From assembly GCA_028386065.3 (NCBI GenBank), contig JAKUCV010002741.1, forward strand, positions 1 to 64,000: a stretch of DNA of 64,000 bases, in the 5' to 3' direction. The translations under genes and the position numbers were made by a program. Origin of the DNA: Turnera subulata. Its lineage: Eukaryota > Streptophyta > Magnoliopsida > Malpighiales > Passifloraceae. Shown here one piece after another: positions 1-10,739 of the stretch. The notes below the pieces were generated by a model. That model worked only from the letters and a program-made list of their open reading frames with translations. It did no database searches and was not told the origin of the DNA. The first letter of the stretch is position 1. Every line of letters begins with the position of its first letter.

Positions 1-1950
1 GTGGGTTTGGATCGCGGGTTGACCCGTGTGGATGTTGGGTTGGGCTGGTTTGTTTGGATGGGTTGGTTTGTGTGATGTTGGACTTGGGCTCATGGTTGGG
101 CTTGGGTATTTAGTATGGGCTGATGGGTTATGGGCTGGCTGTGAAGGTGTGGGTTTCTGGACATGGGCTACACAGTAAGGCCCAGTCCGATTTAATTAAT
201 AATAATAATAATAATAATAAATATAAAATAAGTATATAATTATGGAAAATATAAAAACTTATATTTTGGAAAATTAAATCAGGTGTTGGAAATAATTATT
301 ATGTTTAATACCATAAGGTATATACCCTGGAAAATTATATATAAGTTGTTGTTTTTTAAAAAAAAAAACTATGGAATTACCTTTGGAAAGATATATATGG
401 TATGCATAATTTATATTTATAAAAAAATGAGAATTATGTTGATATTAATGTAGTTGGAAATATATGTCACCTTTGGGAAATTATATATATGTACTTTGGA
501 AATTGAAGTTAATTATATTTCGGTGTTGGAAAATATTATTATTATATATATTTAGAAAAAGATAAATACTAAATATTTTCTGAAAATTATAAAAAGGTTA
601 TTATTTTTCTAGAAAAATTATGGAGATTATTATTATGGAAAATTATATTTATTTTATGAAAATATTTTGGAAAAGAGTTTTAATTAAAGTATAGTACCGA
701 AATTATATTCGGATATACGTACGGTAAATATTTTCGGTAAATGGAAATAATAACAGATAAGAACCGGGATGGGTATATATCGTCGTATTGGCATCATAGC
801 TTACCGATTATGTGCATTTATGTGTATGTATGGTTTTGTGGTATAGGTTTGGATATCGGGCAGTTTCCCGAGGAGCCGGCGTCGTACCGGTCATAGTTTC
901 CGGAGTTGAGTAATCGACCAAGGTGAGGATGGATTTCCTTCAATATGTGCCTGTATTACTCGGTTATTGTGTTTGATGTTTATTGCACTGTTGGTTGTTG
1001 CATTTGTTGTGATTGTTGTCAGGAAGTTTATCCCAGTATCTTGATTTGGTTTTGGGATGTTTATCCCCATGCATTGAGTTTTGGATATTTATTTTCGAGT
1101 CTTTGGCCATAAGAGTAATGGATTAATTAATAATAAATTGTGATAAGGATGTCGATCCTTGATTTTGGATGGGATGTCTATCCCGGTATTTTGGTTAGGG
1201 ATGTTGATCCCTCTGATTTGATTTTAAATGACGGTAATATAATTGTCGCGTGGTAAGTAGAGGTACGACCGGATGGTTTGAGACTGTTTTGTGGTGCCAT
1301 GATCTAGGTTACTTGTGATGGGCATGTTGATGCCGGTTTGATTGGGATGTTGATCCCTGAGTTTGATATTGGGATGTTGATCCCGGGTTCTTTTTGATCT
1401 GGCACCAGGAACAGATTGATAACCTGGTACGACCCTAGCTTATCCGTGACGGGGCCCGGAAAAGATAAAATTGGATAATTGGTTTTATTTGAGTCTTTTG
1501 GTATTGGACCGAATTTGGGTCTTGTCTTTTGGTTTTTGCTGGTTTTAGACCTTGAGTATTTATATGTGCATATTGATTGTCTTTCCTTCGTCGGTGAGCA
1601 CTTCGGACTCACCCCTCACCTGCGGGCTTTCATCCCGTAGGATGAGTTATTTTTGGTACAGGATTGATGCATTCCAGACAGGCTGCGCCGTTATCCCTTG
1701 GACAGGGCTTGGATCCATAGTTTGCATCTATGTCGCATACAGTGTTTATGTGAGTTATAAGTCTTCCATTGTGCAGTTATTTGAGTTATTGGGCCATTGG
1801 GCCGGTTTTGTTATTTATTGTTGTTTTTATTATGGGCTGTTGAGCCCGGTTATCTGTTGTATACACTGTATGCTGGATTAAGTTGGGTTGGGTTGTCACA
1901 GTTCCGGCACGTGTTTACTGTGTACGGTAAATACGGGTCGGGGCGTTTCA
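1..1950. mobile_element. LTR-retrotransposon terminal repeat fragment (Ty3/gypsy-like end)
   Basis: There is no credible coding frame here. The stretch is rich in GGTTGGG/GGGCTT words at the left, then AT-rich, then carries repeated GGGATGTTGATCCC hairpin motifs. It closes with GGGTCGGGGCGTTTCA at 1935-1950, a terminal sequence typical of plant Ty3/gypsy LTRs. AT-rich single-copy-looking DNA begins right after it. The left boundary is outside or not recognisable, so this may be a solo LTR or the end of a longer element. The superfamily call rests only on the terminal motif. Confidence 0.45.
1055..1383. repeat. Dispersed GGGAT-N-ATCCC hairpin motifs
   Basis: Six copies of a short dyad based on GGGATGTTGATCCC lie near 1055, 1147, 1170, 1198, 1344 and 1370. 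Each could form a small hairpin (GGGAT/ATCCC arms). The spacing is irregular, so this is not a clean tandem array. It lies inside the presumed LTR. Confidence 0.55.
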
Positions 1951-2650
1951 TTATATTTAGTTGCAATATACAAGTTAGCTATTAATTTGTATAAATATAC
2001 TTTGAGTTATATCAATTATTTATTTTACAATTAAAATATATAAATAAAAAATACTATAATTAGGTGATATTAATACTCTTTAGAAATATAGTTAATATAA
2101 TTTTATCAAAAATAGAATTTTTTTGGTGGAAATATTAATTATTTATTTTCTATGTTACTTTAGTGCCTCAAATTTACCATTTATCTACGAAGACGTATTA
2201 TCTGTTGCTACTAACAAATATATACTTAAAAAATACAATATTGGGTTCTTTATAACGGTTCTAGACTAAATCAATAGAAAAAATAAAAATATAAAAGTTC
2301 ATTGCCAATATATTTTTTAAAAATTATTTTGTATTTTTCATTCTTATATAGGAGAAATTAATATTTTAATTGATAAATACTAATGATCCTATAATTTGGA
2401 AAAAAAATATTTTAAATTACCATATCAGTATACAAATATTAATTATTGTTCATATCACATGTCGCTTTAGATTAAATATTCCTTTAGATATTATTTTGTA
2501 TAAAAAATTAATTAAAAAATAACTTGCTAAGCAATTAGTATATAATTAACCTTATATAAAAGGTAATACAAAGGGTATATGATATTATTGAGATTAAAAA
2601 CCACAAATTGAAGCCCAAACCTAGTTGTTATCTAGAATGCATTGCCAACA
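1951..2650. other. AT-rich intergenic DNA
   Basis: Very AT-rich, with no coding frame or clear repeat. It separates the LTR fragment from the 3' end of the F-box pseudogene. Confidence 0.5.
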
Positions 2651-2920
2651 TTATGTCGCTGAGCAGGTTGCCTCTTGCAGCATAACCCAAAAACTGGTGG
2701 AGTCCCCATCCACAGTAGCACTAGTACAAGGATACTGCATAGTTACATTTCGTAGTTTCAAATCCCAAACATATATGATGCTATTATGTGGGTCGAGATA
2801 GTAGATAGAATTCTCTTTGATTGTTGGTTCAGATGCAGAGCAAAAAGTACCACCATTAGCAGAACAAACGGGATTATCACCACTAGCAACACTAGAGTAG
2901 TTGTGGAGAAAGATGGCTTG
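2651..2920 (-). pseudogene. F-box/DUF295 gene, 3' part severed by Copia insertion
   Basis: On the minus strand this reads as about 90 codons, ending in TAA at 2653-2651. It includes NSIYYLDPHN and IYVWDLK, the C-terminal signature of DUF295 (KIB-type) F-box proteins. It has no start of its own. Its first codon continues the frame that stops at 7344, once the Copia element and one copy of the GCTTG target duplication are set aside. This is therefore the detached C-terminus of the gene at 7339-9336, and it is presumably untranslated now. Confidence 0.85.
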
Positions 2921-3261
2921 TGTTGGGAAAACTGGGGTAATTTTCCCACTACAAACAACTAGTGAATTGAACTGATTCGATAATTCCCAGGAAAGATGGC
3001 CTAGCCTATCTCCTTAGACAGAATTATCATTCCAAGATAAATCCCCAGGAAAGACTGGAGGAACAGTGGTTCACTTAAAACCCAGCCTCCCAGACAGGAC
3101 TCACTTGCACAGTGTTATAATTCACAACCTATACCCGACAAAGGCGGCTTAGCCGGCCAACAAATAGAACAAGGCGGCTTTGCCAGCCAACAAAGAGATA
3201 AGGCGGCTTAGCCGGCCAACAAAGAGATAAAGGCGGCTTAGCCAGCCAAATATTGAATACT
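2921..3261 (-). repeat. Truncated 3' LTR of Copia 1
   Basis: It matches 6731-7070 of the 5' LTR closely, including all four GGCGGCTTAGCC units. The match stops at 3261, where internal pol sequence (ATTGCATACATC) begins without a polypurine tract. The missing piece is the U3 side of this LTR. Confidence 0.88.
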
Positions 3262-6200
3262 ATTGCATACATCAAGCTTCCGACTACATTGGCATAAGGG
3301 ACTTTTGCCATGTATTCTCGTTCTTCATCTGTCTGCGGAGATAACTGGCTACTAAGCTTCAAATGAGGAGCAAGCGGAGTACCTACAGGTTTTGACCCTT
3401 CATTCATGCCAAAACTTTGTAGTACTTTCTTCAAATACTCTTTTTGTGTCAGCCAAAGCTTGCCTCTTTCTCTGTCTCTGCTTATCTCCATGCCGAGAAT
3501 CTTCTTGGCTTCTCCCAAATCCTTCATCTCAAACTCTCTACTCAACTGAGCCTTCAACTTGTCAATTTCATCTTGGCTTTTTGCAGCTATCAGCATATCA
3601 TCAACGTATAAGAGTAGATAGATGTAGGACCCATCTTGTAATCTTCTCAAATACACACAATGGTCGTATTTGCTTCTTGTGTACTTCTGACCCATCATAA
3701 ACTTGTCAAACCGTTTGTACCACTGTCTTGGTGATTGCTTCAAACCGTACAACGACTTGTCTAGTTTGCACACCCAATTTTCTTTACCAGCAACTTTGTA
3801 TCCATCGGGCTGAGTCATATAGATTTCCTCCTTCAAGTCACCGTGTAAGAATGCAGTCTTCACATCAAGTTGAGCTAGCTCCAAATTCAACTGTGCTACC
3901 AAGGCCAACAAAATTCTAATGGAGGAATGCTTCACAACTGGAGAAAATACCTCATTATAATCAATTCCCTCCTTCTGAGCGTAGCCTTTAGCCACCAATC
4001 TTGCCTTGTAACGAACATTACTCTTGTCAGGAAATCCTTCCTTTTTAGCAAATACCCATTTGCATCCAATTGCCTTCTTTCCCTTCGGTAGTTGTGTCAA
4101 CTTCCATGTTTTGTTCTTCTGAAGAGATTCCATCTCCTCCTCCATTGCCCCTTTCCAACTGCTACTTTCAGAACTCCGAATGGCTTCTGAAAAAGTGGAA
4201 GGAACATCATCAATGACTGGAAGTGCATAGGCCACCGTTTCGATGAGACGTTCTGGTTTTCTTCTTTCTCGTCTCGGTCTACTAGTGGCAATTGACTCGA
4301 ACTGCTGCGTAGGTTCTTGGGCCGGAACCTCTTCTTCATCTGACTCTTCCTCTGTCAATGGAGAGTCACCATTGGTGCTCTTAGCTGGGATCACCATAGT
4401 AGGCTCAAACTCCACCTGCTTTGATACACACTCCACCTGCTGTGAAGTACCACCAGCTTCTTCTGGATTTACCTTAGTCAACATGGCAGATTCATCAAAG
4501 GTAACATCCCTGCTGATAATAGTCTTCTTTGCCTCTAGACACCAAAGACGGTATCCCTTCACTCCAGCATTAAGACCCATAAATAGAGCCTTCTTTGCTC
4601 GTGGATCTAACTTTGATTCATTCACATGGTAGTATGCAGTGGAGCCAAACACACGCAAAGAATCATAATCTGTAGCAGGTTTCCCAGACCATACCTCCAA
4701 AGGAGTCTTGCCACCTAAAGCAGAATGTGGCAATCGATTAACAAGATGTTGAGCATATGTCACAGCCTCAGCCCAAAAATTTCTGCCTAGCCCAGCATTA
4801 GACAGCATACAACGAACTTTCTCCACTAATGTCTTGTTCATACGCTCTGACACCCCGTTCTGCTGTGGTGTTTTTCTGACTGTGAAGTGCCGAACTATGC
4901 CACAATCTTGGCATATCTTCAAGAAAGGATCACTCGTATATTCTCCACCATTGTCTGTTCGGAGAACTTTAATCTTCCTTCCTGTCTGGTTCTCAACCTG
5001 AGTTTTCCATTTAAGGAAAATCCCAAGCACTTCATCCTTCTTCTTCATTGTAAACACCCACACTCTTCTGGAAAAATCATCAACAAAAGTGACAAAATAG
5101 TGTCTACCTCCAAGGGATGGAGTCTTCGCAGGTCCCCATACATCTGAATGCACATAGTCCAAAATCCCCTTGGTATTATGGATAGCAGTGCCAAACTTCA
5201 CTCTTCGTTGCTTTCCCAGAACACAATGCTCACAAAATTCCAATTTGCAAGTCTTCGTACCTTTCAACAATCCCTGCTTGGCAAGAATCTGCAAGGATTT
5301 TTCACCAGCATGTCCCAAACGCATATGCCACAGCTTCGTTGCCTCTGCATCCTTCTTGCTTCCAGAAGTTACTGCTGCAACTGCCCCAATTACTGTACTA
5401 CCTTGGTAGTAATACAGATTATTCTTCCTCACATCTTTTAACATCACCAATGCTCCTGATGTTGCTTTAAGAATTCCATCTCGGATAGTGATAATTAGGC
5501 CTTTTGATTCTAAGGCACCCAAAGAGATGAGATTCTTCTTCAACTCTGGAACATATCGAACCTCTCTCAAAATTCTGGTGGATCCATCATGATTCCTCAG
5601 CTTGATTGAACCTATCCCAACTGTTTTGCATGGATTATCATTGCCCATGAAAACAACCCCGCCATTGAGCTCTTCAAACTCAAAGAACCATTCCCGGATG
5701 GGACACATATGGTAGGTGCAACCTGAATCCAAAATCCACTCATCTGCTTGTGATGTTGAGGGTGAACCAACCAAAGAGACTTCTGACTCTGCATCACTCT
5801 TGCATTCTGCAACATTTGCATCTTGTGGAGTCTTTTCTCTCTTCTTCAACTTCGGACAGTCTTTCTTCCAATGCCCTTTCTCATGACAAAAGGCACACTC
5901 ATCTTTGGCAACTCTGCTTTTGGACTTGGATCTTCCTCTTCTCCCCTTTGTCTGGCTTTGTTGTCGTCCTCTAGCCACTAAGGCTTCATCTGCTGCAGGT
6001 GCTTTGTTCTTCACTTTATCTTGTTGTCTCAGCTCGTGACTATACAAAGCAGAACATACAGCCTCCAATGATACATTCTCCTTCCCATGAAGTAGAGTAG
6101 TCTCCAGGTGCTCGAATTCATCGGGAAGAGATGATAACAGCATCAAAGCCAAGTCTTCATCTTCAAATATAACATCTAAATTGAACAGGTCTGCTACTAA

Positions 6201-6659
6201 TTTTTTAAACAGAGTAATGTGTTCATTCATTGTAGAACCTGGTCGATACTCGAACCGGAACAATCTCTTCTTCATCAGAAGCTTGTTTTGACCACTTTTC
6301 TTCAAGAAAGTGTCTTCCAATGCCTTCCACAGTTTGTGTGCAGAAACTTCATTTTTGAAAGCATATTTCTGCTCCCTGGACAAGCACGATCGAATTGTTC
6401 CGCAAGCCAACTTGTTTACATCGGCCCACTCCTTGTTACTGATATCGTCAGGTTTCTCTTCTTCAATAGCAACATCAAGTCCCTGCTGGAACAGCGAGTC
6501 AAGGACCTCACACTGCCACATGCCAAAATGACCGGTACCATCAAATATCTCCACAGCAAGCTTCGAACTAGATACTGGGATCCTCGACCATCTGGATGTG
6601 GAAACCATCTCTCCTGATTGTATACTTGATGTAGCCTGTTTTGAACCTGCTTCCGCCAT
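3129..6659 (-). CDS. Copia gag-pol polyprotein lacking RNase H, with LTR-encoded tail
   Basis: An uninterrupted frame of 1176 residues starts at ATG 6659, just downstream of the PBS. Domains in order: retrotransposon gag (about 35-210), CCHC zinc knuckle CAFCHEKGHWKKDC (about 255-268), aspartic protease LDSGCTYHMC (about 310), GAG-pre-integrase and HHCC finger (about 440-485), integrase core with HSDVWGP and TDNGGEY, and reverse transcriptase with AQLDVKTAFLHGDL and the active-site YVDDM. The usual continuation into RNase H is absent. After VVGSLMYA the frame runs into the LTR subrepeats and ends with about 40 junk residues (LAKPPLSLCWPAKPP and so on). Gag, protease, integrase and RT look intact in frame, so trans activity cannot be excluded. 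Independent replication can. Confidence 0.92.
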   Translation of the reverse strand: MAEAGSKQATSSIQSGEMVSTSRWSRIPVSSSKLAVEIFDGTGHFGMWQCEVLDSLFQQGLDVAIEEEKPDDISNKEWADVNKLACGTIRSCLSREQKYAFKNEVSAHKLWKALEDTFLKKSGQNKLLMKKRLFRFEYRPGSTMNEHITLFKKLVADLFNLDVIFEDEDLALMLLSSLPDEFEHLETTLLHGKENVSLEAVCSALYSHELRQQDKVKNKAPAADEALVARGRQQSQTKGRRGRSKSKSRVAKDECAFCHEKGHWKKDCPKLKKREKTPQDANVAECKSDAESEVSLVGSPSTSQADEWILDSGCTYHMCPIREWFFEFEELNGGVVFMGNDNPCKTVGIGSIKLRNHDGSTRILREVRYVPELKKNLISLGALESKGLIITIRDGILKATSGALVMLKDVRKNNLYYYQGSTVIGAVAAVTSGSKKDAEATKLWHMRLGHAGEKSLQILAKQGLLKGTKTCKLEFCEHCVLGKQRRVKFGTAIHNTKGILDYVHSDVWGPAKTPSLGGRHYFVTFVDDFSRRVWVFTMKKKDEVLGIFLKWKTQVENQTGRKIKVLRTDNGGEYTSDPFLKICQDCGIVRHFTVRKTPQQNGVSERMNKTLVEKVRCMLSNAGLGRNFWAEAVTYAQHLVNRLPHSALGGKTPLEVWSGKPATDYDSLRVFGSTAYYHVNESKLDPRAKKALFMGLNAGVKGYRLWCLEAKKTIISRDVTFDESAMLTKVNPEEAGGTSQQVECVSKQVEFEPTMVIPAKSTNGDSPLTEEESDEEEVPAQEPTQQFESIATSRPRRERRKPERLIETVAYALPVIDDVPSTFSEAIRSSESSSWKGAMEEEMESLQKNKTWKLTQLPKGKKAIGCKWVFAKKEGFPDKSNVRYKARLVAKGYAQKEGIDYNEVFSPVVKHSSIRILLALVAQLNLELAQLDVKTAFLHGDLKEEIYMTQPDGYKVAGKENWVCKLDKSLYGLKQSPRQWYKRFDKFMMGQKYTRSKYDHCVYLRRLQDGSYIYLLLYVDDMLIAAKSQDEIDKLKAQLSREFEMKDLGEAKKILGMEISRDRERGKLWLTQKEYLKKVLQSFGMNEGSKPVGTPLAPHLKLSSQLSPQTDEEREYMAKVPYANVVGSLMYAIVFNIWLAKPPLSLCWPAKPPYLFVGWQSRLVLFVGRLSRLCRV

Positions 6660-6715
6660 TACAAAATCAAAAGATAGTATTCAACAATTACAAATAGCCC
6701 AAAGGACGAACCTTC

Positions 6716-6730
6716 GGCTCCGCTACCACT
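6716..6730 (-). promoter_or_regulatory. Primer binding site of Copia 1
   Basis: Just inside the 5' LTR the minus strand reads TGGTAGCGGAGC. This is close to the initiator-Met tRNA 3' complement (TGGTATCAGAGC) used by most plant Copia elements, with two mismatches. Confidence 0.65.
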
Positions 6731-7338
6731 TGTTGGGAAAACTCGGGTAATTTCCCCACTACAACAAACTAGTGAATTGAACTGATTCGATAATTCCCAG
6801 GAAAGATGGCCTAGCCTATCTCCTTAGACAGAATTATCATTCCAAGATAAATCCCCAGGAAAGACTGGAGGAACAGTGGTTCACTTAAAACCCAGCCTCC
6901 TAGACAGGACTCACTTGCACAGTGTTATAATTCACAACCTATACCCGACAAAGGCGGCTTAGCCGGGCAACAAAAAGAACAAGGCGGCTTTGCCAGCCAA
7001 CAAAGAGATAAGGCGGCTTAGCCGGCCAACAAAGAGATAAAGGCGGCTTAGCCAGCCAAATATTGAATACTAAATAAATGCGGAAATTAAAGGCGGAATA
7101 ATAAAGAAAGAACACACTCAAAAATTGTTAACGGAGTTCGGCCAATTATGCCTACGTCTCCGGAGCACTGCTCTTTTAATAGGAGAGGAAGAATATTTAG
7201 TACAATTATTAGGATACAATATACTCTAATTTGGGATGCCTTACTAAGGTGAGGGGAAGCCTTATTTATAGCAAAACATACCCCTCCCCTTAGATGATTT
7301 CCATGATGTGGGATGGGAATATCAACAGTATTCCAACA
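6731..7338 (-). repeat. 5' LTR of Copia 1
   Basis: 608 bp, TGTTGG at one edge and CCAACA at the other. It contains four tandem units of about 27 bp built on AAGGCGGCTTAGCC, at about 6950-7060. It is complete, including the region lost from the partner LTR. Confidence 0.9.
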
Positions 7339-9336
7339 GCTTGTGCTCCAATGTCTTCTACTTTGACCCATTCCAACATGCTATTGGATAAGCCCGCCTT
7401 GTAAATTAGAAAATCAAACCTCTCAGGCCCCTCTATATTAGACAAATAAAGTGCATAAACCAAAAAAATTTCACCTGAAGATTCAATTATATATTCCAAC
7501 CAGTGATAGCAGAGATCGCCTATCAGCTCCGGCCTTCGTGAACTCACGGTCAACCCAACTGTTGCTTCCTCCAAAATTTCAAGAATGCATAAATGTATGT
7601 CAACTTCTGTATTGAAATTTTTACCATATATCTTCCGTCCAGTGGCCAATATCGGGAAAAAACTCCCCGCCTTAAAATTCTCCACCACAGTTGTATAATC
7701 TACCTTGACAAATTCATCATCACCCAACTTCCAAAACATCATACATCCCTTGTCATTGTCGATAAATATTACGTGACAGTTAGAATCAGAGGGAGATGCT
7801 GAAACAAGGCATTCTTTGCAACAGAAATCCAAAATAGGAGGAAGCCGAATTCTCCGCCCTGTTGCAACGTCGAGAACAAAGTACTGGACATTATTTGAGG
7901 CAGAGGCGACATCTTCTTCTTTCACCACTAAACATCCATAAGAAGAAGCGCGGATTTGTTTTGCATCTCCATGGGAACGATTCTACTAACTCCTGATCGT
8001 ATGCTAGAAAGAATTGGCCTTGGCATATGCTCCCCGCCATAGCAAATAAGCCAAGGATGTGGTGGCCGAGAGTTTGATACAGGAGAAGAACAAGAAGAGA
8101 GAGACAATACTCGACTACTTAATGGAGGACATTCACGCAAACCATCCTTCAACATTAATGTTGACGACTTGTCTTTACCCAAGGAAGGTTTGATCCAAAT
8201 ACCACGTAGTTGTCTTGTTAAACCACAACTAGATGTGCCATCAGCTGAAGAGGAAGAAGAACCACTGCAAGTATAATAAAAAGAATGGTATTTGCCTGTT
8301 GTGATGGAGTAGAATACGTTTTTACCTTGATGCAGCATGGGGATATAAATCTTGTTGTCTGTTCCTTCAATTGCAGAGCTCTCCAAAAAAGACATGGCCT
8401 GAGAAGAAACAAAAAGCATCTTGTCCGGCGGCAAACTATCCGTTGTCTGCCATTCATCCTTCATGTCATCCCACTTCAAAATCTGAAACTTCTTCCAATG
8501 CTGTAGAGCAAAAACAACCACGAGCTGATCGTTAGTCAGAATGAAACCCTCGTACCAACTGCGGCTCATACTGGAGAACTCCTCCTCAGTGAAAGGAGGT
8601 GGAAGAACCTTCCATATAATATTCAAGTTCAAATCGAATATCATCACACTTCCCTCACGACATAAAAAACAAATTCGGCCCTTATAATCAATTGGAGCAC
8701 TCATAAAGGGCAAAAAGTCAAAATAATTTCCAAATTCAATACCCTCCAATCTTGTCGTCCTTGTCCAAATTTAAGAGTAGCGCCAATTCTATAACTCCCA
8801 AGGCCAACAACCAAGCATTCCTTCGAAGTGGGAGGCTCGAAGAAAGACATGTAGAGATATCTATAAGGCAGCTTAGGTAGTTCAATTCTCTGTCTTGTGA
8901 AGGGATTGAGGAAGAATGCGCTAAGACCAACATCCCGAGAGAGGAGCAACCAACCATAGTTAGAGAAGTGAACATGAGCTCCACTTAGTTCTGGGATCTT
9001 GATACCATCATAAATCTCATTCTTCATCGGATGAAAGACAGTGCACGTAGTCCCGCGAGCGGGGAGCTGCAACAGTAGAGGAGTTTCCGATTCCTCCCCC
9101 GAAAATAATTTATCAAGGAGATCCACTGATGGCGTCGTCTTAATTATTGTAACAAGAGATCGCCAAGCTTTACAGACTGCACGAAAAGTATTATAGTCCC
9201 AAGCATATAGATGTGATACTATCTCGCCCAGGATATCATCCGGAAGGCTACCCAATGACGTCTTCTGTTGTTGTTGTTGCTGATCCTCTTCTTTCTTCAC
9301 TACTACTTCTTCTTCTTTGCCAGACTCTTGCCCCAT
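7339..9336 (-). pseudogene. F-box protein with two DUF295 modules, frameshifted, 5' part
   Basis: The start is ATG at 9336. After an acidic and Q-rich leader comes an F-box (LPDDILGEIVSHLYAWDYN, about residues 30-48, then CKAWRSL), the Skp1-binding part of SCF ubiquitin ligases. A first DUF295 module follows (FSNYGWLLLSRD, NPFTRQRIELPKLPY). A second begins near 8070 (HPWLICYGGEHMPRP, then SYGCLVVKEED and LDVATGRRIRLPPI). The frame changes twice: near 8730-8765, after RQDWRVLNLE, and near 7940-7990, before SYGCLVV. Conserved sequence continues in a new frame after each break. A Copia element then cuts the gene after GAQA. With two frameshifts and an insertion I call it a pseudogene. Substrate is unknown. 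Confidence 0.85.
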
Positions 9337-10554
9337 AAGATTGATTTGTTCTGATCACCACGTGTAATATATAAGAGTTTTAAACTTGTCCTGTATGTTT
9401 GAAAAATTATAAGAGAGTTAACTTATAGCCAAAGTTGAGCAAAAATCTCCAATTAATGGAGCTAAATTCAGCTACCACACCGCATATATACAGTTTATTT
9501 CTTGCGAAGCGCGAGTGGCCATATCTATTCCCAGTTTATAATAATCTTGCATAACCAACTCACAACTAATCCTAATCTTACCTACCTGGACTTTATATAA
9601 ATCGAAGAAACAAATAAATAATACTACGAATTAAATATCGTTAGTTAAATCAATGAAAACTAGTTGGTATATACGTACCCGAAAAAAGAAAAGCAAGCAG
9701 CCACAGCCCACAGGTCTCTATAGATTGCGAATTCTGAATTATTCTGAATTTATGGGTGCACAGGGAGAGGCCCCTGCCTCTTTTTTTATAACTAAGTAGG
9801 GGGAGACAGTACTGGTGTCGGCGAGAGTTCGCTCCCTATCAAAATAGATTGATTTTTTTTTTCCTTGCGAGCAAGAATTGCAGGGGAGAAGATTTCGGTG
9901 TTAAATTAAAAATTAAATTAGGAAAAAAATTATTTGGAATCAATTTGGAAACGGTGATAGAGGTCTAACAATTGCTTGTTCCAAACTGCGTTGGCTACCT
10001 CCTAAAATTGGATTAAGTTCCCCACTCCCTCATTTTTTCCTAAAGATATAATGATTACGTTACCCTTTGTTTCATTCTCGTTATTGAAATTTCATTAACA
10101 AACAACAATTTTTTTTGTGCTAGTTGATGAAGGTGGGACTCTGAATCCAAAACCTCACCCACATTCTCATGCTTTTTAGATAAGAATGCCTGCAAACCCG
10201 GCCAATGGTAAAAACCAACGGTTGATTACATCCAAAAGCAAAAAAAAAAAAAAAATATTTGGTCCCTGTTGTTATGATTTATGTAAGCTTATAGTAGTAA
10301 CAAATAGTGGTCTTTGTTGCAGGAAGTAAACTTGCAGCTTTGAGAGGATGGAAAAATTGCAGTCTACTACAATGGAAATTTTGTGAAAACAGAGAAATAA
10401 TATAAAACTATACTTGCACCGAGTAAATCCATCCAGCTACCTAATTAATTACCTGCTTCTTTGAAATCTACGTTCCCAAGTAGACTGTAACTATATTTTT
10501 TATCATTTCAAGTAATGAATACACATATAGAAAATCCCAGCAGGCGCAGAAACG
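9337..10554. other. Intergenic: upstream region of the F-box pseudogene
   Basis: AT-rich, with no coding potential I can support. It would hold the former promoter of the F-box gene. I see no clear repeat apart from homopolymer runs. Confidence 0.4.
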
Positions 10555-10739
10555 GAGTATGAATACATAATTATTGTTGTTTTTATTTTTGAAATCAGTT
10601 CACTAGCTACAACATGGATCAGTATAAAAAAAGAAACTAATTAACTTTAGTATGGACTAGGGATGGGATCGATGAGTATGAATACATAATTATTGTTGTT
10701 TTTATTTATGAAATCAGTTCACTAGCTACAACATGGATC
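10555..10739. repeat. Direct duplication of about 66 bp, period 119 bp
   Basis: GAGTATGAATACATAATTAT and the following 46 bases occur at 10555-10620 and again at 10674-10739, with one obvious substitution. The second copy ends exactly where the foldback element starts, so the duplication appears older than that insertion. Confidence 0.8.

Larger units (their letters stand above)
2921..7338 (-). mobile_element. Ty1/Copia LTR retrotransposon 1, internally deleted
   Basis: The ends are TGTTGG...CCAACA, flanked by a perfect 5-bp duplication GCTTG at 2916-2920 and 7339-7343. The element is 4418 bp and reads on the minus strand. The 5' LTR is 6731-7338, the PBS lies just inside it, the gag-pol frame is 6659-3129 and the truncated 3' LTR is 2921-3261. 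Compared with copy 2 in this window it lacks the end of RT, RNase H, the polypurine tract and the start of the 3' LTR, about 1 kb in all. The two LTRs differ at only a few sites over the shared 340 bp, so insertion looks recent. It cannot be autonomous. Confidence 0.93.

Noticed and set aside
6950..7060. Short spaced repeats resembling a CRISPR array
   Set aside because: These are LTR subrepeats of about 27 bp without unique spacers, and the window is plant nuclear DNA.
2921..7338. Copia 1 as an autonomous active element
   Set aside because: RNase H, the polypurine tract and the U3 side of one LTR are absent.
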